Assembly: GCA_050251715.1 (NCBI GenBank)
Contig: JBFWMG010000005.1
Coordinates: 1 to 64,000, forward strand
Length of the DNA stretch: 64,000 nucleotides
Origin: JBFWMG01 sp050251715
Lineage (GTDB): Bacteria; Desulfobacterota; Desulfovibrionia; Desulfovibrionales; Desulfovibrionaceae
Reading direction: 5' to 3'
Positions within the stretch are counted from its first letter, which is position 1. Every line of letters begins with the position of its first letter. The notes beneath the pieces are model-generated. The model was not told where the DNA came from. It searched no databases and saw only the letters and a list, made by a program, of their open reading frames with translations. The translations under genes were made by a program, and so were the position numbers. Positions 29,335 to 37,348 of the stretch are shown here, piece after piece.

Positions 29335-30339
29335 ATGCACGCCAAGCTGAGCGAACGGGACTGGGCCGTGCTGGCCCGCGAGGTGCTCGATGTCGAGATC
29401 GAGGGGCTTGTGGCCGTGCGCGACGCCATCGGCGACTCGTTCACCCTGGCTCTGGGCTACATCGCCTGCTGCCAGGGGCGCGTGGTGGTCACGGGCATCG
29501 GCAAGTCCGGCCTTGTGGGCCGCAAGATCGCGGCCACCCTGTCGTCCACGGGCACGCCGTCCTTTTTCCTGCATCCCGTGGAAGGCGCGCACGGCGACAT
29601 GGGCATGATAAAGGAAGGGGACGTGGCGCTGGCCATCTCCAACTCCGGCGAAACCGACGAGCTGAACGCCATCCTGCCCACCCTGCGCTCCCTGGGCGCC
29701 AAGATCGTGGCCATGACCGGCAGGCCCGGCTCCACGCTGGGCAGGCTGGCCGACGTGGTGCTCGACACCGCCGTACCCCGCGAGGCGTGCCCCATGGACC
29801 TGGCGCCCACGGCCAGCACCACGGCGGCCCTGGCCCTGGGCGACGCCCTGGCCGTATGCCTCATCCACCTCAAGCAGTTCAAGGAACAGGATTTCGCGCG
29901 CTTCCACCCCGGCGGCGCGCTGGGCCAGCGGCTCAAGACCCGGGTGCGCGACATCATGCACACGGACAAGATCCCCTGCGTGGCCGAGACCGCCTCCTTT
30001 GGCGAGGCGCTGGCCGTGCTCAACAACGGCGGTTTGGGCACCGTGATCGTCACCACCCCGGCGGGCGGCGTGGCGGGCATCCTGACGGATGGCGACCTGC
30101 GCCGCATCTGGTTCCGGGGCGGGGACAAACCCGCCGTGGATCCGGGCGAACCCGTGGCGAACCACATGATCCGCGCCCCGCGCACCGGGACGCCGGACCA
30201 GTCCGTGGCCGAGCTGTTGGACGTGATGGAGCGCCTGGCCATCACCGCCCTGCCCATCGTGGACAGCGCGGACACCCTGGTGGGCATCGTGCATCTGCAC
30301 GACCTGCTGGGCAAGGGCCGCCTCACCTTTTCGGCCTGA
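29335..30339 (+). CDS. kdsD: D-arabinose-5-phosphate isomerase (KpsF/GutQ family)
   Basis: Interconverts ribulose-5-phosphate and arabinose-5-phosphate, supplying KDO for LPS. The 334-residue protein has an N-terminal SIS domain (VVVTGIGKSGLVGRKIAATL, STGTPSFFLHPVEGAHGDMG, AISNSGETDELNAIL, LAPTASTTAALALGDALAV) followed by two CBS domains (VRDIMHTDKIPCV at about 205 and the C-terminal TGTPDQSVAELLDVMER). An AGGG before ATG 29335 and conserved homology decide this start over 29296. With gmhA at 9 kb it supports an LPS-producing cell. GutQ-type paralogues are indistinguishable by sequence alone. Confidence 0.94.
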   Translation: MHAKLSERDWAVLAREVLDVEIEGLVAVRDAIGDSFTLALGYIACCQGRVVVTGIGKSGLVGRKIAATLSSTGTPSFFLHPVEGAHGDMGMIKEGDVALAISNSGETDELNAILPTLRSLGAKIVAMTGRPGSTLGRLADVVLDTAVPREACPMDLAPTASTTAALALGDALAVCLIHLKQFKEQDFARFHPGGALGQRLKTRVRDIMHTDKIPCVAETASFGEALAVLNNGGLGTVIVTTPAGGVAGILTDGDLRRIWFRGGDKPAVDPGEPVANHMIRAPRTGTPDQSVAELLDVMERLAITALPIVDSADTLVGIVHLHDLLGKGRLTFSA

Positions 30340-30348
30340 CCGCCCCGC

Positions 30349-30377
30349 GATTACATTCCGATTACAAACTGATTACA
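30349..30377. repeat. Three GATTACA heptamers at 11-bp spacing
   Basis: GATTACA occurs at 30349, 30360 and 30371, exactly 11 bp apart, just past the kdsD stop. Spacing near one helical turn is suggestive of a protein-binding array, but no partner gene start is adjacent. Confidence 0.6.
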
Positions 30378-30400
30378 TGCCGTCGCCCGTCTGACGGACC

Positions 30401-30472
30401 GCGCCACGGCACGGGTGGCGGGCCGCGCCACGGCACGGGTGGCGGGCCGCGCCACGGCACGGGTGGCGAGCC
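30401..30472. repeat. 24-bp GC-rich tandem repeat, three copies
   Basis: Units starting at 30401, 30425 and 30449 (GCGCCACGGCACGGGTGGCG plus 4 bp) with a CGCCAC/GTGGCG palindrome inside each. It lies in the convergent kdsD-pgeF gap. From 30473 to about 30672 I see no gene. Confidence 0.85.
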
Positions 30473-30672
30473 GCGCCCTCTCCCGGGTTTCCGGCTCCGC
30501 GCCATTTCCACCCCACACCCCGCGCCCCTCGCGCCGCGCCACGGCTCCACGTCCGCATGGGCCGCACCCTGTTGTGACGTCCCATGTGGGACACCAGACA
30601 GGGTGTGCGCCACGCCGCAGGCCAGTCGCAACAGCCAGCCGGGCCGGACGTGCCTGCCCTGTCAACGAGGCG

Positions 30673-30775
30673 CGGAGCATCTTAACTTTGAAAAAGATGC
30701 GCTGCTCTTATGCATTTTGTTGAAATAATGCTTCATTATTTCAACTCCTCGCATTGTTTCAATGCAAGATGCGCT
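30673..30775 (-). repeat. 103-bp palindromic element, single copy (minus orientation)
   Basis: Matches in reverse orientation the unit tandemly repeated at 37347-37758. It contains the GTTGAAATAATG / CATTATTTCAAC palindrome and imperfect terminal inverted repeats. Its end forms CTAG at 30774-30777, which supplies the TAG stop of the minus-strand pgeF gene. The left end (about 30673-30676) is slightly degenerate. Confidence 0.85.
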
Positions 30776-31517
30776 AGGGTTCGATCCAGATGAGGCTGGC
30801 TTGGCGGCCGCAGGCGCGGTCGCGGCGATAGGAAAAAAAGGCGGCATCGGCAAGGGTGCAGCGGTCCAGGGAATGGATGTTTGCAGGCAGGAGTCCGGCG
30901 GCGGCCAACTGGTCGCGGGTGAGCCGCCACAGATCCATTGTTTGTGAAAACGCATCAAAATAGTTGGAAAAGCCCGCCCCCCACTCCTGATCGAAATGGA
31001 CGAACTCGCTGTTGGCCGGGCCCAGGCTCGGACCGCGCACCGCATGGAGGTCGGCGGGCGACACGCCGTACCGGGCGCACAGCGCGGCCACGGCGGAACC
31101 AATGAAGCCGATGCGGTTGCCGCGCCAGCCCACATGCAGGGCGGCCACATACCGGCCCGAGGCATGGGCCAGCAAAAGGGGCTGGCAATCGGCGGTCTTG
31201 ATGGCCAGCGCCACGCCGGGCCGCGCCGTGGCGTGTCCATCGCCCGCCACCTCGCCCGGCAAGGCCGGGTCGGTGGGCGCGGGGTCGCAGTCCATGGCGT
31301 CGCCGTGCACCTGGCGCAGCTCCCGCCACTGGCGCACACCGCAGGCCGCAAGCAGCGCCTTGCGGTTGGCCAGCACGGCTGACGCCGCATCGCCCACGTC
31401 CATGGAGATGTTGCCTGCGGCAAACGGCCCGGCGCTCGCGCCGCCCTCGCGGGTCTGAAAGGCGCAGCGCACGCGGGGCACGCCGGGAAAGACAAAGGGA
31501 ATTATGGTGACAGCCAC
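30774..31517 (-). CDS. pgeF: YfiH/PgeF-family purine nucleoside phosphorylase (laccase-domain)
   Basis: A 247-residue Cu-oxidase-4/DUF152 family protein. Members were once called polyphenol oxidases and are now tied to purine nucleoside phosphorylase activity and peptidoglycan-precursor editing. Conserved metal/catalytic segments are LRQVHGDAM, IKTADCQPLLLA (Asp-Cys) and AALHVGWRGN (His). GTG 31517 was chosen because GAGGAGG lies 7 nt upstream; it overlaps the stop of the preceding cyclo-ligase gene by 16 bp, indicating coupling. An upstream ATG at 31562 is less likely. The stop codon lies within the 103-bp repeat junction. Confidence 0.88.
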   Translation of the reverse strand: MAVTIIPFVFPGVPRVRCAFQTREGGASAGPFAAGNISMDVGDAASAVLANRKALLAACGVRQWRELRQVHGDAMDCDPAPTDPALPGEVAGDGHATARPGVALAIKTADCQPLLLAHASGRYVAALHVGWRGNRIGFIGSAVAALCARYGVSPADLHAVRGPSLGPANSEFVHFDQEWGAGFSNYFDAFSQTMDLWRLTRDQLAAAGLLPANIHSLDRCTLADAAFFSYRRDRACGRQASLIWIEP

Positions 31518-32134
31518 AACAGCGCCTCCTCGGTGCAAAGGGCATGGACAGGCATGTCCCATGGGTCAACGGGCAGTGCGTCGCACACCTGAAAGGCAAA
31601 GGCAAGGCCGATGCGCAGGGTACGGCGCATGTCCACCCCAGGGCCGGACGCGCCGCCACCCGCGCCGCTGTCCATTGGCGGCGCCAGCAGGCGGTCGTAA
31701 TAGCCGCCCCCATACCCCAGGCGGAACCCGTGGCGGTCGTAGGCCACGGCCGGGATGACCGCCACGTCCGGCGCGCAACGCGCCAGCGCGGGACAGGTGC
31801 CGGGGTCGGGCTCGGGGATGCCGTACGCCCCGGGACACAGGTCCGCCGCGCTCCGGGCCACGGCCAGGTTCATCTCGCCCCGCGCGCCCGCTTCGCGGCG
31901 GCAGCGGGGCAGCAAGACCCGCTTGCCCGCGCGCCATGCGCTTTCCAGCAAATCCCGCGTGCCCACCTCGTTACGGAAATCCACGTACAGCAGCACGTCC
32001 CGCGCCTCGGCCCACGCCGGCAACGCCAGGATGCGGGCCTGGGCCGCCCGGCTTTTGGCGGCCACCTGCTCCGGCCCCATGGCCAAACGTGTGGCCAACA
32101 GCCTCTTTCTTATGACGGTTTTGCTTTCGGACAT
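31502..32134 (-). CDS. 5-formyltetrahydrofolate cyclo-ligase
   Basis: Folate-salvage enzyme (MTHFS family) of 210 residues turning 5-formyl-THF into 5,10-methenyl-THF with ATP. It begins MSESKTVIRKRLLATRLAM; conserved blocks are VLLYVDFRNEVGTRDLL, AYGIPEPDP, DVAVIPAVAYDRHGFRLGYG and GGGYYDRLL with the basic/glycine-rich ATP site. A reading through the upstream ORF to 33178 is spurious. It is read with pgeF as a two-gene unit and is divergent from the phosphoesterase at 32267, leaving about 130 bp for both promoters. Confidence 0.92.
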   Translation of the reverse strand: MSESKTVIRKRLLATRLAMGPEQVAAKSRAAQARILALPAWAEARDVLLYVDFRNEVGTRDLLESAWRAGKRVLLPRCRREAGARGEMNLAVARSAADLCPGAYGIPEPDPGTCPALARCAPDVAVIPAVAYDRHGFRLGYGGGYYDRLLAPPMDSGAGGGASGPGVDMRRTLRIGLAFAFQVCDALPVDPWDMPVHALCTEEALLWLSP

Positions 32135-32266
32135 GTGGCCCCTTGCCTTGCGGCCTTGTTTTTGAAACACTAAAACGCACGCGTGAAAAAGGCCAGCGCC
32201 CGCAGATGCGCGGCACGCGCCAACCACATGGAGACACGGCCTCCGGGCCGCCTGAAAGGAAAGACA

Positions 32267-32938
32267 ATGAGCGGACATGAGGCATATTGGATTGGTTTCG
32301 GCGATATCCACAACAGCGTGGACAACGTGCGGCGCATTCCGGACCTGGGGGCGGCCTCGGGCGTGATCCTGAGCGGCGACCTGACCAACCGGGGCGGTGC
32401 GGCCGAGGCGCGGCGCATCCTGGACGCGGTGCGCGCGCACAACCCCGCTGTCTTCGCCCAGATCGGCAACATGGACACGGCCGCGGCCCAGGCCTTTCTG
32501 GAAGCGGAAGGCGTGAACATCCACGCCCGCACCACGCAACTCGCGCCCGGCGTGGGCATGGTGGCGGTGGGCCATTCCACGCCCACCCCCTTTGGCACGC
32601 CCAGCGAGGTGCAGGACAGGCAACTGGAACTGTGGCTGGAAGAGGCGTTGTACCAGGCGCGGGCCTACGACACGCTGCTGCTCGTGGCCCACACCCCGCC
32701 CTACGGCACGGCGGCGGATCTGCTGCCCATGGGCCAGCATGTGGGCTCGCAGGCGGTGCGCGACTTCATCGAGGCCGTGCAGCCCGACGTCTGCCTTACG
32801 GGCCACATCCACGAGGCGCGCTGCGTGGAAAGGCTGGGCAAGACCACCATCATCAATCCCGGCATGCTGGCCCAGGGTGGCTATGCGGTCATCCGGCTGA
32901 CGTCGGACGGCCTTGCGGGCGAGCTGCACACGCTGTAG
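32267..32938 (+). CDS. Calcineurin-like metallophosphoesterase
   Basis: A 223-residue single-domain phosphoesterase. The dimetal motifs are GDIHNS (D and H), LSGDLTNRG, QIGNMDTAA in place of the usual GNHD (His replaced by Met), VAHTPPYG and TGHIHEARC. The missing GNHD histidine is unusual and might alter or weaken catalysis, though some family branches (YfcE/YmdB-like) vary here. AAGGAAAG precedes ATG 32267. Its substrate (nucleic acid, cyclic dinucleotide or phosphoester) is not predictable. Stop to the next gene is about 270 bp, with no further feature seen. Confidence 0.85.
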   Translation: MSGHEAYWIGFGDIHNSVDNVRRIPDLGAASGVILSGDLTNRGGAAEARRILDAVRAHNPAVFAQIGNMDTAAAQAFLEAEGVNIHARTTQLAPGVGMVAVGHSTPTPFGTPSEVQDRQLELWLEEALYQARAYDTLLLVAHTPPYGTAADLLPMGQHVGSQAVRDFIEAVQPDVCLTGHIHEARCVERLGKTTIINPGMLAQGGYAVIRLTSDGLAGELHTL

Positions 32939-33205
32939 CGGAACGCCGCGCCCCCCTGTGTGTGGGGAGGGGCGGCCGGAAGGCACGCCCTGGCAAGAAG
33001 GGGACGCGGGAACGGTGTTGATGGCCTGGAGACGGCACCGCGACGCGGCCGCCCCGCGCAAGCCAGGGAACAGCCGGACGGCGCGGCTGCGGGGCATGGC
33101 GTGGGGGAGGAGGAGACCGTGCCGCGCGCCCACGCGCAACGGGCCGAAGCGCCACCGCCTAAGCCAAGCCATACGCATGCGCGCCCTGCGCGCAACGGGC
33201 CCAGG

Positions 33206-33901
33206 CTATGGCGTACGCTTGGCGTAGCTCAATTCAAAGGTGTTGTCGCCCTCACCCATGAAGACCATGCCCACCCCACGCGCGTGGTAGCGGATGATGT
33301 GGTCGTCCTTGAGGGTTTCCTCGATGCGCAGGCAATCGCCATAGGTCTTGTCGGCGTGCGCCAGGGTGATGGTGGCGTTGGCATCGGCCACGCGCTTGAT
33401 GTTGTCGTGAAAGCGCCCGAATTCGAGCCCCTGGGCAGGCACGGCGGGCAGGATCATGTGCGCGTCGCGCGCCCCGAACACCGCATCGTTCTCCCGCAGG
33501 GCCAGCACGTTGCCCATGGTGTCCTGGGCCACGCAATAGGTGAGGAACACCTTGGCGCTGTCCGCGTTGTCACGCGGCATGAGCATGCGCTGGATCTCCA
33601 GGCACGCCACGCCGTCCACGTGGCTCGTGGCGGCGGCGTACTCGCGCAGCACAAAGGGCGCGTAATTGCCGTATCCCTTGAAAATCAAGAAATCACCGGG
33701 CCTGGCCACGTTGAACCACGGGTTGTCGATGACCGCCGAGTTCTCGCTGAACTCCGCACCCAGGGCGGGTCCCGGCGCAACGGCGAGGGTGAACAGCAGC
33801 ACGGCCCACGCCCCGGCCCACGCGTGGCGCAGCCAGCACGCGGCGCACGCCGGACCGGCGCGGCGGTTGCGCCCCGTGCGCAAACCGCAACCGCTCACCA
33901 T
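33206..33901 (-). CDS. Exported protein of unknown function
   Basis: A 231-residue protein with an arginine-containing n-region, a hydrophobic core (AWAVLLFTLAVAPG) and a likely signal-peptidase site after PALGA. The mature part appears beta-rich (NPWFNVARPGDFLIFKGYGN, HIIRYHARGVGMVFMGE), the sort of pattern seen in periplasmic or outer-membrane-associated beta-sandwich proteins. I do not recognise the family. ATG 33901 overlaps the upstream regulator gene by 7 bp, so the regulator and this protein are translated together. Role unknown. Confidence 0.65.
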   Translation of the reverse strand: MVSGCGLRTGRNRRAGPACAACWLRHAWAGAWAVLLFTLAVAPGPALGAEFSENSAVIDNPWFNVARPGDFLIFKGYGNYAPFVLREYAAATSHVDGVACLEIQRMLMPRDNADSAKVFLTYCVAQDTMGNVLALRENDAVFGARDAHMILPAVPAQGLEFGRFHDNIKRVADANATITLAHADKTYGDCLRIEETLKDDHIIRYHARGVGMVFMGEGDNTFELSYAKRTP

Positions 33902-34629
33902 TCCACCCGCACGCCGGTATTCACGTGCAATGTACACAATGCCAGGGTGAAATAATTGGCATTGTCCACTGCTCGGGCGCGGTCGATGCGGTAGTCGTTC
34001 CTGCCCTGGGTTTCCGGCGCCTTGAAGGACCGCTCGGAAAGAAGGTGGGCAATGATGCGTTCCTTGACAGGGTCGTTGATTTCCACCTGGAAATCCGCCG
34101 GGGAACTTTCGTTGTACAGAATGTATCCTGGCACGCCATTGTAGCGGATGCGCACCCGGCGCATGCCTGGGGCAACGGCTTCGTCCGCCGCTGGTTGCGT
34201 TGTTGCGGTCATGGCGACCGGCGCTTGCTGTTGCTCGCCGCACTCTGGTTGCGGTTGCACCTCTGATACGGCGTGCGGCTGTGCCGAGGGGGAAGGCTCG
34301 GCGGATGGGGGGGTGACCGCGGCCGCCCCCTCGGGCGGCATATCGGGACGCTCGGACGGCGCAGGGGAGAAAAGCCCCGGCGCAACGGCCTGTTCCGCCA
34401 TGAGCGGCGCTACGGGCGGGACGGCGGAAGGGGCGGAAAGTGTGGTGGAGGGCTGGGCGGGAGGTGTGGCGGTCGCGCCACGCAAAAAAGCATCCAGCGC
34501 CGCCTCGGGGATGCGCCAGAGCTTTCCGGCCTTCACCCCCTGAAGCTGGCCGGATTTGAGCCAGCGGTACACCGTGCGTTCATGCACCTTGAGCAGTTCG
34601 CACACATCGGCAATAGTATGCATTACCAT
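33895..34629 (-). CDS. MerR/excisionase-like HTH protein with long linker
   Basis: A 244-residue predicted DNA-binding protein. Residues about 1-55 are a MerR/excisionase-type winged helix (TIADVCELLKVHERTVYRW, LQGVKAGKLWRIPEAAL). Residues about 60-150 are Pro/Ala-rich and disordered, followed by a C-terminal domain beginning MRRVRIRYNGVPGYILYNE that I do not recognise. The start at 34629 has AGGGGG 8 nt upstream. An ATGGTTTACCAT inverted repeat lies in the upstream region (34661-34672) and might be an autoregulatory operator (inference). It overlaps the exported-protein gene downstream. Confidence 0.7.
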   Translation of the reverse strand: MVMHTIADVCELLKVHERTVYRWLKSGQLQGVKAGKLWRIPEAALDAFLRGATATPPAQPSTTLSAPSAVPPVAPLMAEQAVAPGLFSPAPSERPDMPPEGAAAVTPPSAEPSPSAQPHAVSEVQPQPECGEQQQAPVAMTATTQPAADEAVAPGMRRVRIRYNGVPGYILYNESSPADFQVEINDPVKERIIAHLLSERSFKAPETQGRNDYRIDRARAVDNANYFTLALCTLHVNTGVRVEW

Positions 34630-34660
34630 GGCGGCATCCCCCTTGATCGGGTCAATTGTC

Positions 34661-34672
34661 ATGGTTTACCAT
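34661..34672. promoter_or_regulatory. Small inverted repeat upstream of the HTH gene
   Basis: ATGGT-TT-ACCAT palindrome about 32 bp upstream of the HTH gene start, adjacent to a minus-strand TTGACA (34676-34681). A candidate operator only. Confidence 0.3.
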
Positions 34673-34772
34673 ACCTGTCAACAAAGGGCTAGAAAATACC
34701 GCAATGTCATGTACCGTCATATAAAGAGCCACGACCGCCCATGCATAACCGCCCCATTTGGAACACAATGCC

Positions 34773-35087
34773 ATGCTGCCCCTGACCGGTGTGCTGGAAG
34801 CCGTCCTGGCCCGGCTGGCCACCCTGCCCAACGGACACGGTCTGGATCTGCGCACCTACAAGCGCAACCGGGGGCTGGTGGTCGTGCGGGAAACAGGCGG
34901 CGCCTTCCTGGTTATCGAGCAGGGGTACGCCGTAGCGCGGCACACGGGCGTCACGGCTGATGCGTTGCCCAAACTGCTCAAGACCATCCTGCGCCGCGAG
35001 TTCCCCCGCAGCACGCAGGTGCGCATCTACGCGCTCGCCCCCTGGGACGAGGCGGCCTGGCGCGCACAGACGCGGAAAAAGATCTGA
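34773..35087 (+). CDS. Small hypothetical protein
   Basis: A 104-residue ORF with codon use like its neighbours and mixed alpha/beta composition (MLPLTGVLEAVLARLATLPN, GLDLRTYKRNRGLVVVRE, FPRSTQVRIYALAPWDEAAW). I do not recognise a family. There is no good Shine-Dalgarno before ATG 34773. It is divergent from the HTH gene at 34629. I judge it a real gene from its non-low-complexity sequence and lack of a better competing frame, with moderate confidence. Confidence 0.5.
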   Translation: MLPLTGVLEAVLARLATLPNGHGLDLRTYKRNRGLVVVRETGGAFLVIEQGYAVARHTGVTADALPKLLKTILRREFPRSTQVRIYALAPWDEAAWRAQTRKKI

Positions 35088-35121
35088 AGAAAGGAGAACG
35101 CTTCGGAGGACGCCGAGCACA

Positions 35122-35212
35122 GAGAATCTCCCGCGCAAGCGGTGGGTATGAGGTTAGGCTGGCGCAAGCCGCGCTTGGTGAGGAGAATCTCCCGCGCAAG
35201 CGGTGGGTATGA
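35122..35212. repeat. Direct repeat pair of 30 bp
   Basis: GAGAATCTCCCGCGCAAGCG plus ten more bases occurs at 35122-35151 and 35183-35212, separated by 31 bp. Only two copies and no cas genes, so not a CRISPR array. Confidence 0.8.
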
Positions 35213-35390
35213 TCCGACGTGGCGGAAGGCGGTAATGACGCGGCGCGGCAAAAGATGGTGATGACACGGCGCGGCAAAAGAGGGTGATGACGCGGCGCGG
35301 CAAAAGAGGGTGATGACACGGCGCGACAAAAGGCGGGGATGACGCGGCGTGGCGTAAGGCGGGGATAGTACGGCACGGCGTGAGGCGGCG
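35209..35390. repeat. 26-bp tandem repeat, seven copies
   Basis: ATGAY/ATAG starts recur at 35209, 35235, 35261, 35287, 35313, 35339 and 35365 with exact 26-bp spacing; the consensus contains ATGACGCGGCGCGGCAAAAG. The period is not a multiple of three, so it is not maintained as protein repeat. With the 30-bp pair it fills most of the 404-bp gap before the next gene; 35391-35491 holds nothing recognised. Confidence 0.9.
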
Positions 35391-35491
35391 GGTTGACGCA
35401 CCTCCCAGGACGAGGGGCGGGGCTTGCCCCTGGGGACGGCCAGCGCCGGTTGCGCCACCCACCGCCCACCGGCCCCCGCCACGAACAACGG

Positions 35492-36115
35492 CTACTTGGT
35501 CGCGAGCTGCTGGGCGAGTTGGCTCAACCACTTGCGCAGGGTTTCCACGTCCTGCTGGTGCATGGACTCCGCATCGTCCTGCAACCGCCGGATGACCTGC
35601 ATTTCCTGCCGCATGCCCTCCAGCGCCTTGTCCCGCTCGGCCAGCGCCCTATCGCGGGCGGCGAGCTGTTCCCTCAGTTCGCGCACCGCGTCTTCCCTGT
35701 CCACAAGCCGGGTCAGGGCGTCCGCTATCTGGCCCAGCGCCTGCCCCTGGCCCTGGACAATGGCGGCCAGGGGAGCCCAGTCCGGGGCGGGAAAGGAGGT
35801 GGCCCGGACCGCGATGCTGTTGTCTTGAGGTTGCGGTTGCGCCAGACCGCCGGGTTCTATGTTCCTGGGAAAACGTTCCGCAAGCACGGCTTCCACTGCC
35901 CCGGCATTTTTCCTTTTCTTGATTTCCGCCAGGATAACCGCAAAGACGTCGATGACCTCGCTGCGGTAGCGCTTGCGCTTGCCTTCGCCCACATGGGGCA
36001 GGTAGTCCATGAACCGCTTGCAATAGAAACGCGCCGTGGATTCCGGCAGGCTGTAGTGGCGGGCTATCTCCGCAATGGTCAGCAGGCCGTGTTCGGCAGG
36101 GGTGTGCTCGGGCAT
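35492..36115 (-). CDS. MerR-like HTH regulator with coiled-coil tail
   Basis: A 207-residue protein. Residues about 8-75 form a MerR-type HTH (LTIAEIARHYSLPESTARFY, RFMDYLPHVGEGKRKRYRSE). The C-terminal third is a charged coiled coil (EDAVRELREQLAARDRALAE, RDKALEGMRQEMQVIRR) suited to dimerisation. GGAGG precedes ATG 36115. The N-terminal 90 residues align by eye with the regulator at 46216 (shared YLP, G-K, LAERxP), so the two are paralogues. No operon partner. Its target is unknown. Confidence 0.75.
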   Translation of the reverse strand: MPEHTPAEHGLLTIAEIARHYSLPESTARFYCKRFMDYLPHVGEGKRKRYRSEVIDVFAVILAEIKKRKNAGAVEAVLAERFPRNIEPGGLAQPQPQDNSIAVRATSFPAPDWAPLAAIVQGQGQALGQIADALTRLVDREDAVRELREQLAARDRALAERDKALEGMRQEMQVIRRLQDDAESMHQQDVETLRKWLSQLAQQLATK

Positions 36116-36399
36116 GGCGTCCTCCATGGGAGGCGGTTGGGCGTTGCCGCCGTGAAGGGGATGTGCGCCACAAGAACCGCAATGATACGGTGACCCATAT
36201 CGCAATCACAAATAAACCGCAATGCGTTTTTCTGTTTTCAGTCCGCGTCCACGCGGCGGCTCTCTCGCGTCAAAAACCTTCGCCACGCAAGGGCTGCGCA
36301 CCGCCGCCTCATGACAGCTCCATTTTTCGGCCAGTCTCCTTTTCCAGACGAAGAACAATAACATACCGGTTTAACTAATGAAAATTTCTTGCGGTTGTC

Positions 36400-36428
36400 T
36401 TGCTTTTTTGCGAACCTTTACGTATACA
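36400..36428 (+). promoter_or_regulatory. sigma-70-like promoter upstream of the HU gene
   Basis: TTGCTT (36400-36405), 17-bp spacer and TATACA (36423-36428) in an AT-rich patch, giving a leader of about 115 nt before the HU start. The rest of the 434-bp gap (36116-36399) holds nothing else recognised. Confidence 0.5.
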
Positions 36429-36549
36429 TTCGACAATATAGATGCCAGCGCGCCACCATGCCCTCCCCATAAGGCCAGGTGGAATAGCATCTTTGTGGAT
36501 GGAGACCATCACGGGGGGACTGTCAACAATCCAAAGGAGGAGATGAGGA

Positions 36550-36834
36550 ATGTTTACAAAGGCACAGTTTGTAGCAGCCCTGAAAGACCAACTGCCCGAG
36601 ATTTTCTTGACCAAGGCCAGCGCCGACAAGACGTTTGACGCGTTTTGCGCCATTCTTGCCAAGGGAATCGCGGACAATTCCGGCGTGCGACTCCCCAATG
36701 TGGGATCCTTCACCGTGTCCAAGCGGGCTGCCCGCACTGGCCGCAACCCCCAAACCGGCGCCCCTATCAAGATCAAGGCCAAAAAGGTCGTCAAATTCTC
36801 TGTCGCCAAGACCCTGAACGAAGATCTCAATTAG
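36550..36834 (+). CDS. HU-family histone-like DNA-binding protein
   Basis: A 94-residue nucleoid protein that bends DNA as a dimer. It has the HU/IHF fold: MFTKAQFVAALKDQLPE, a second helix KTFDAFCAILAKGIAD, then VRLPNVGSFTVSKRAARTGR and the beta-arm RNPQTGAPIKIKAKKVVKFS. The KASADKTFD stretch and the arm sequence with NPQTG mark HU rather than IHF, though sub-typing is uncertain. AAAGGAGG precedes the ATG. Monocistronic with its own promoter. Confidence 0.93.
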   Translation: MFTKAQFVAALKDQLPEIFLTKASADKTFDAFCAILAKGIADNSGVRLPNVGSFTVSKRAARTGRNPQTGAPIKIKAKKVVKFSVAKTLNEDLN

Positions 36835-36988
36835 CCATGGCCCATGGATGACGCGGGTCGGCTTATCCCCGGCCCGCGCTTTTTCATCCCAACGGCACAC
36901 GGCTCTCCCGGCCCCCCACAGGGGAACGGCACGCGCCCCCCTCCATCACCGCCGCCTCCACGAGGCGCTGCGCGCCACAGGAACCACC

Positions 36989-37348
36989 ATGACCACACCC
37001 TCGCCCCTCAAAGCCCTGCTGCTCAACGCCGCAGCCGCCATCCGCACGCTGGAAACCGAAGCGCTGGACGCCCTGCACATCCGCCACGACAAGGACACGC
37101 ACCGCGCCAAGCTGCTGGCCAAATGCGACGTCCTCATGGATCTGCCCCTTGAGGCCGCTGCCCTCACCGCCGCGCTGACGCCTGCGGAAAAAGAACGCGT
37201 GGACGCAAAGCTGGACAACCTTGCGGCACGCGCGGGCCAGGCCACCTCCATAGGCAGCGTCTTTTACATGGGCGCCCTGCTCTACCCCGACGACTATACG
37301 GACGGGGAACCGAACGAGTTGGAAAAATTCTGCGACACGATTGCCTAG
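36989..37348 (+). CDS. Hypothetical protein
   Basis: A 119-residue, mostly helical, acidic protein (ALLLNAAAAIRTLETEALDA, HIRHDKDTHRAKLLAKCDVL, YMGALLYPDDYTDGEPNEL). I do not recognise a family. AGGA lies upstream of ATG 36989. Its TAG stop straddles the start of the 103-bp repeat array: T is the last native base and AG the first of the repeat, so the repeat may have inserted at, or replaced, the original 3' end. Confidence 0.55.
   Translation: MTTPSPLKALLLNAAAAIRTLETEALDALHIRHDKDTHRAKLLAKCDVLMDLPLEAAALTAALTPAEKERVDAKLDNLAARAGQATSIGSVFYMGALLYPDDYTDGEPNELEKFCDTIA

Noticed and set aside
35122..35212. Two 30-bp repeats with a 31-bp spacer as a minimal CRISPR
   Set aside because: Only two copies, no further spacers, no cas genes nearby, and it adjoins a 26-bp tandem repeat.
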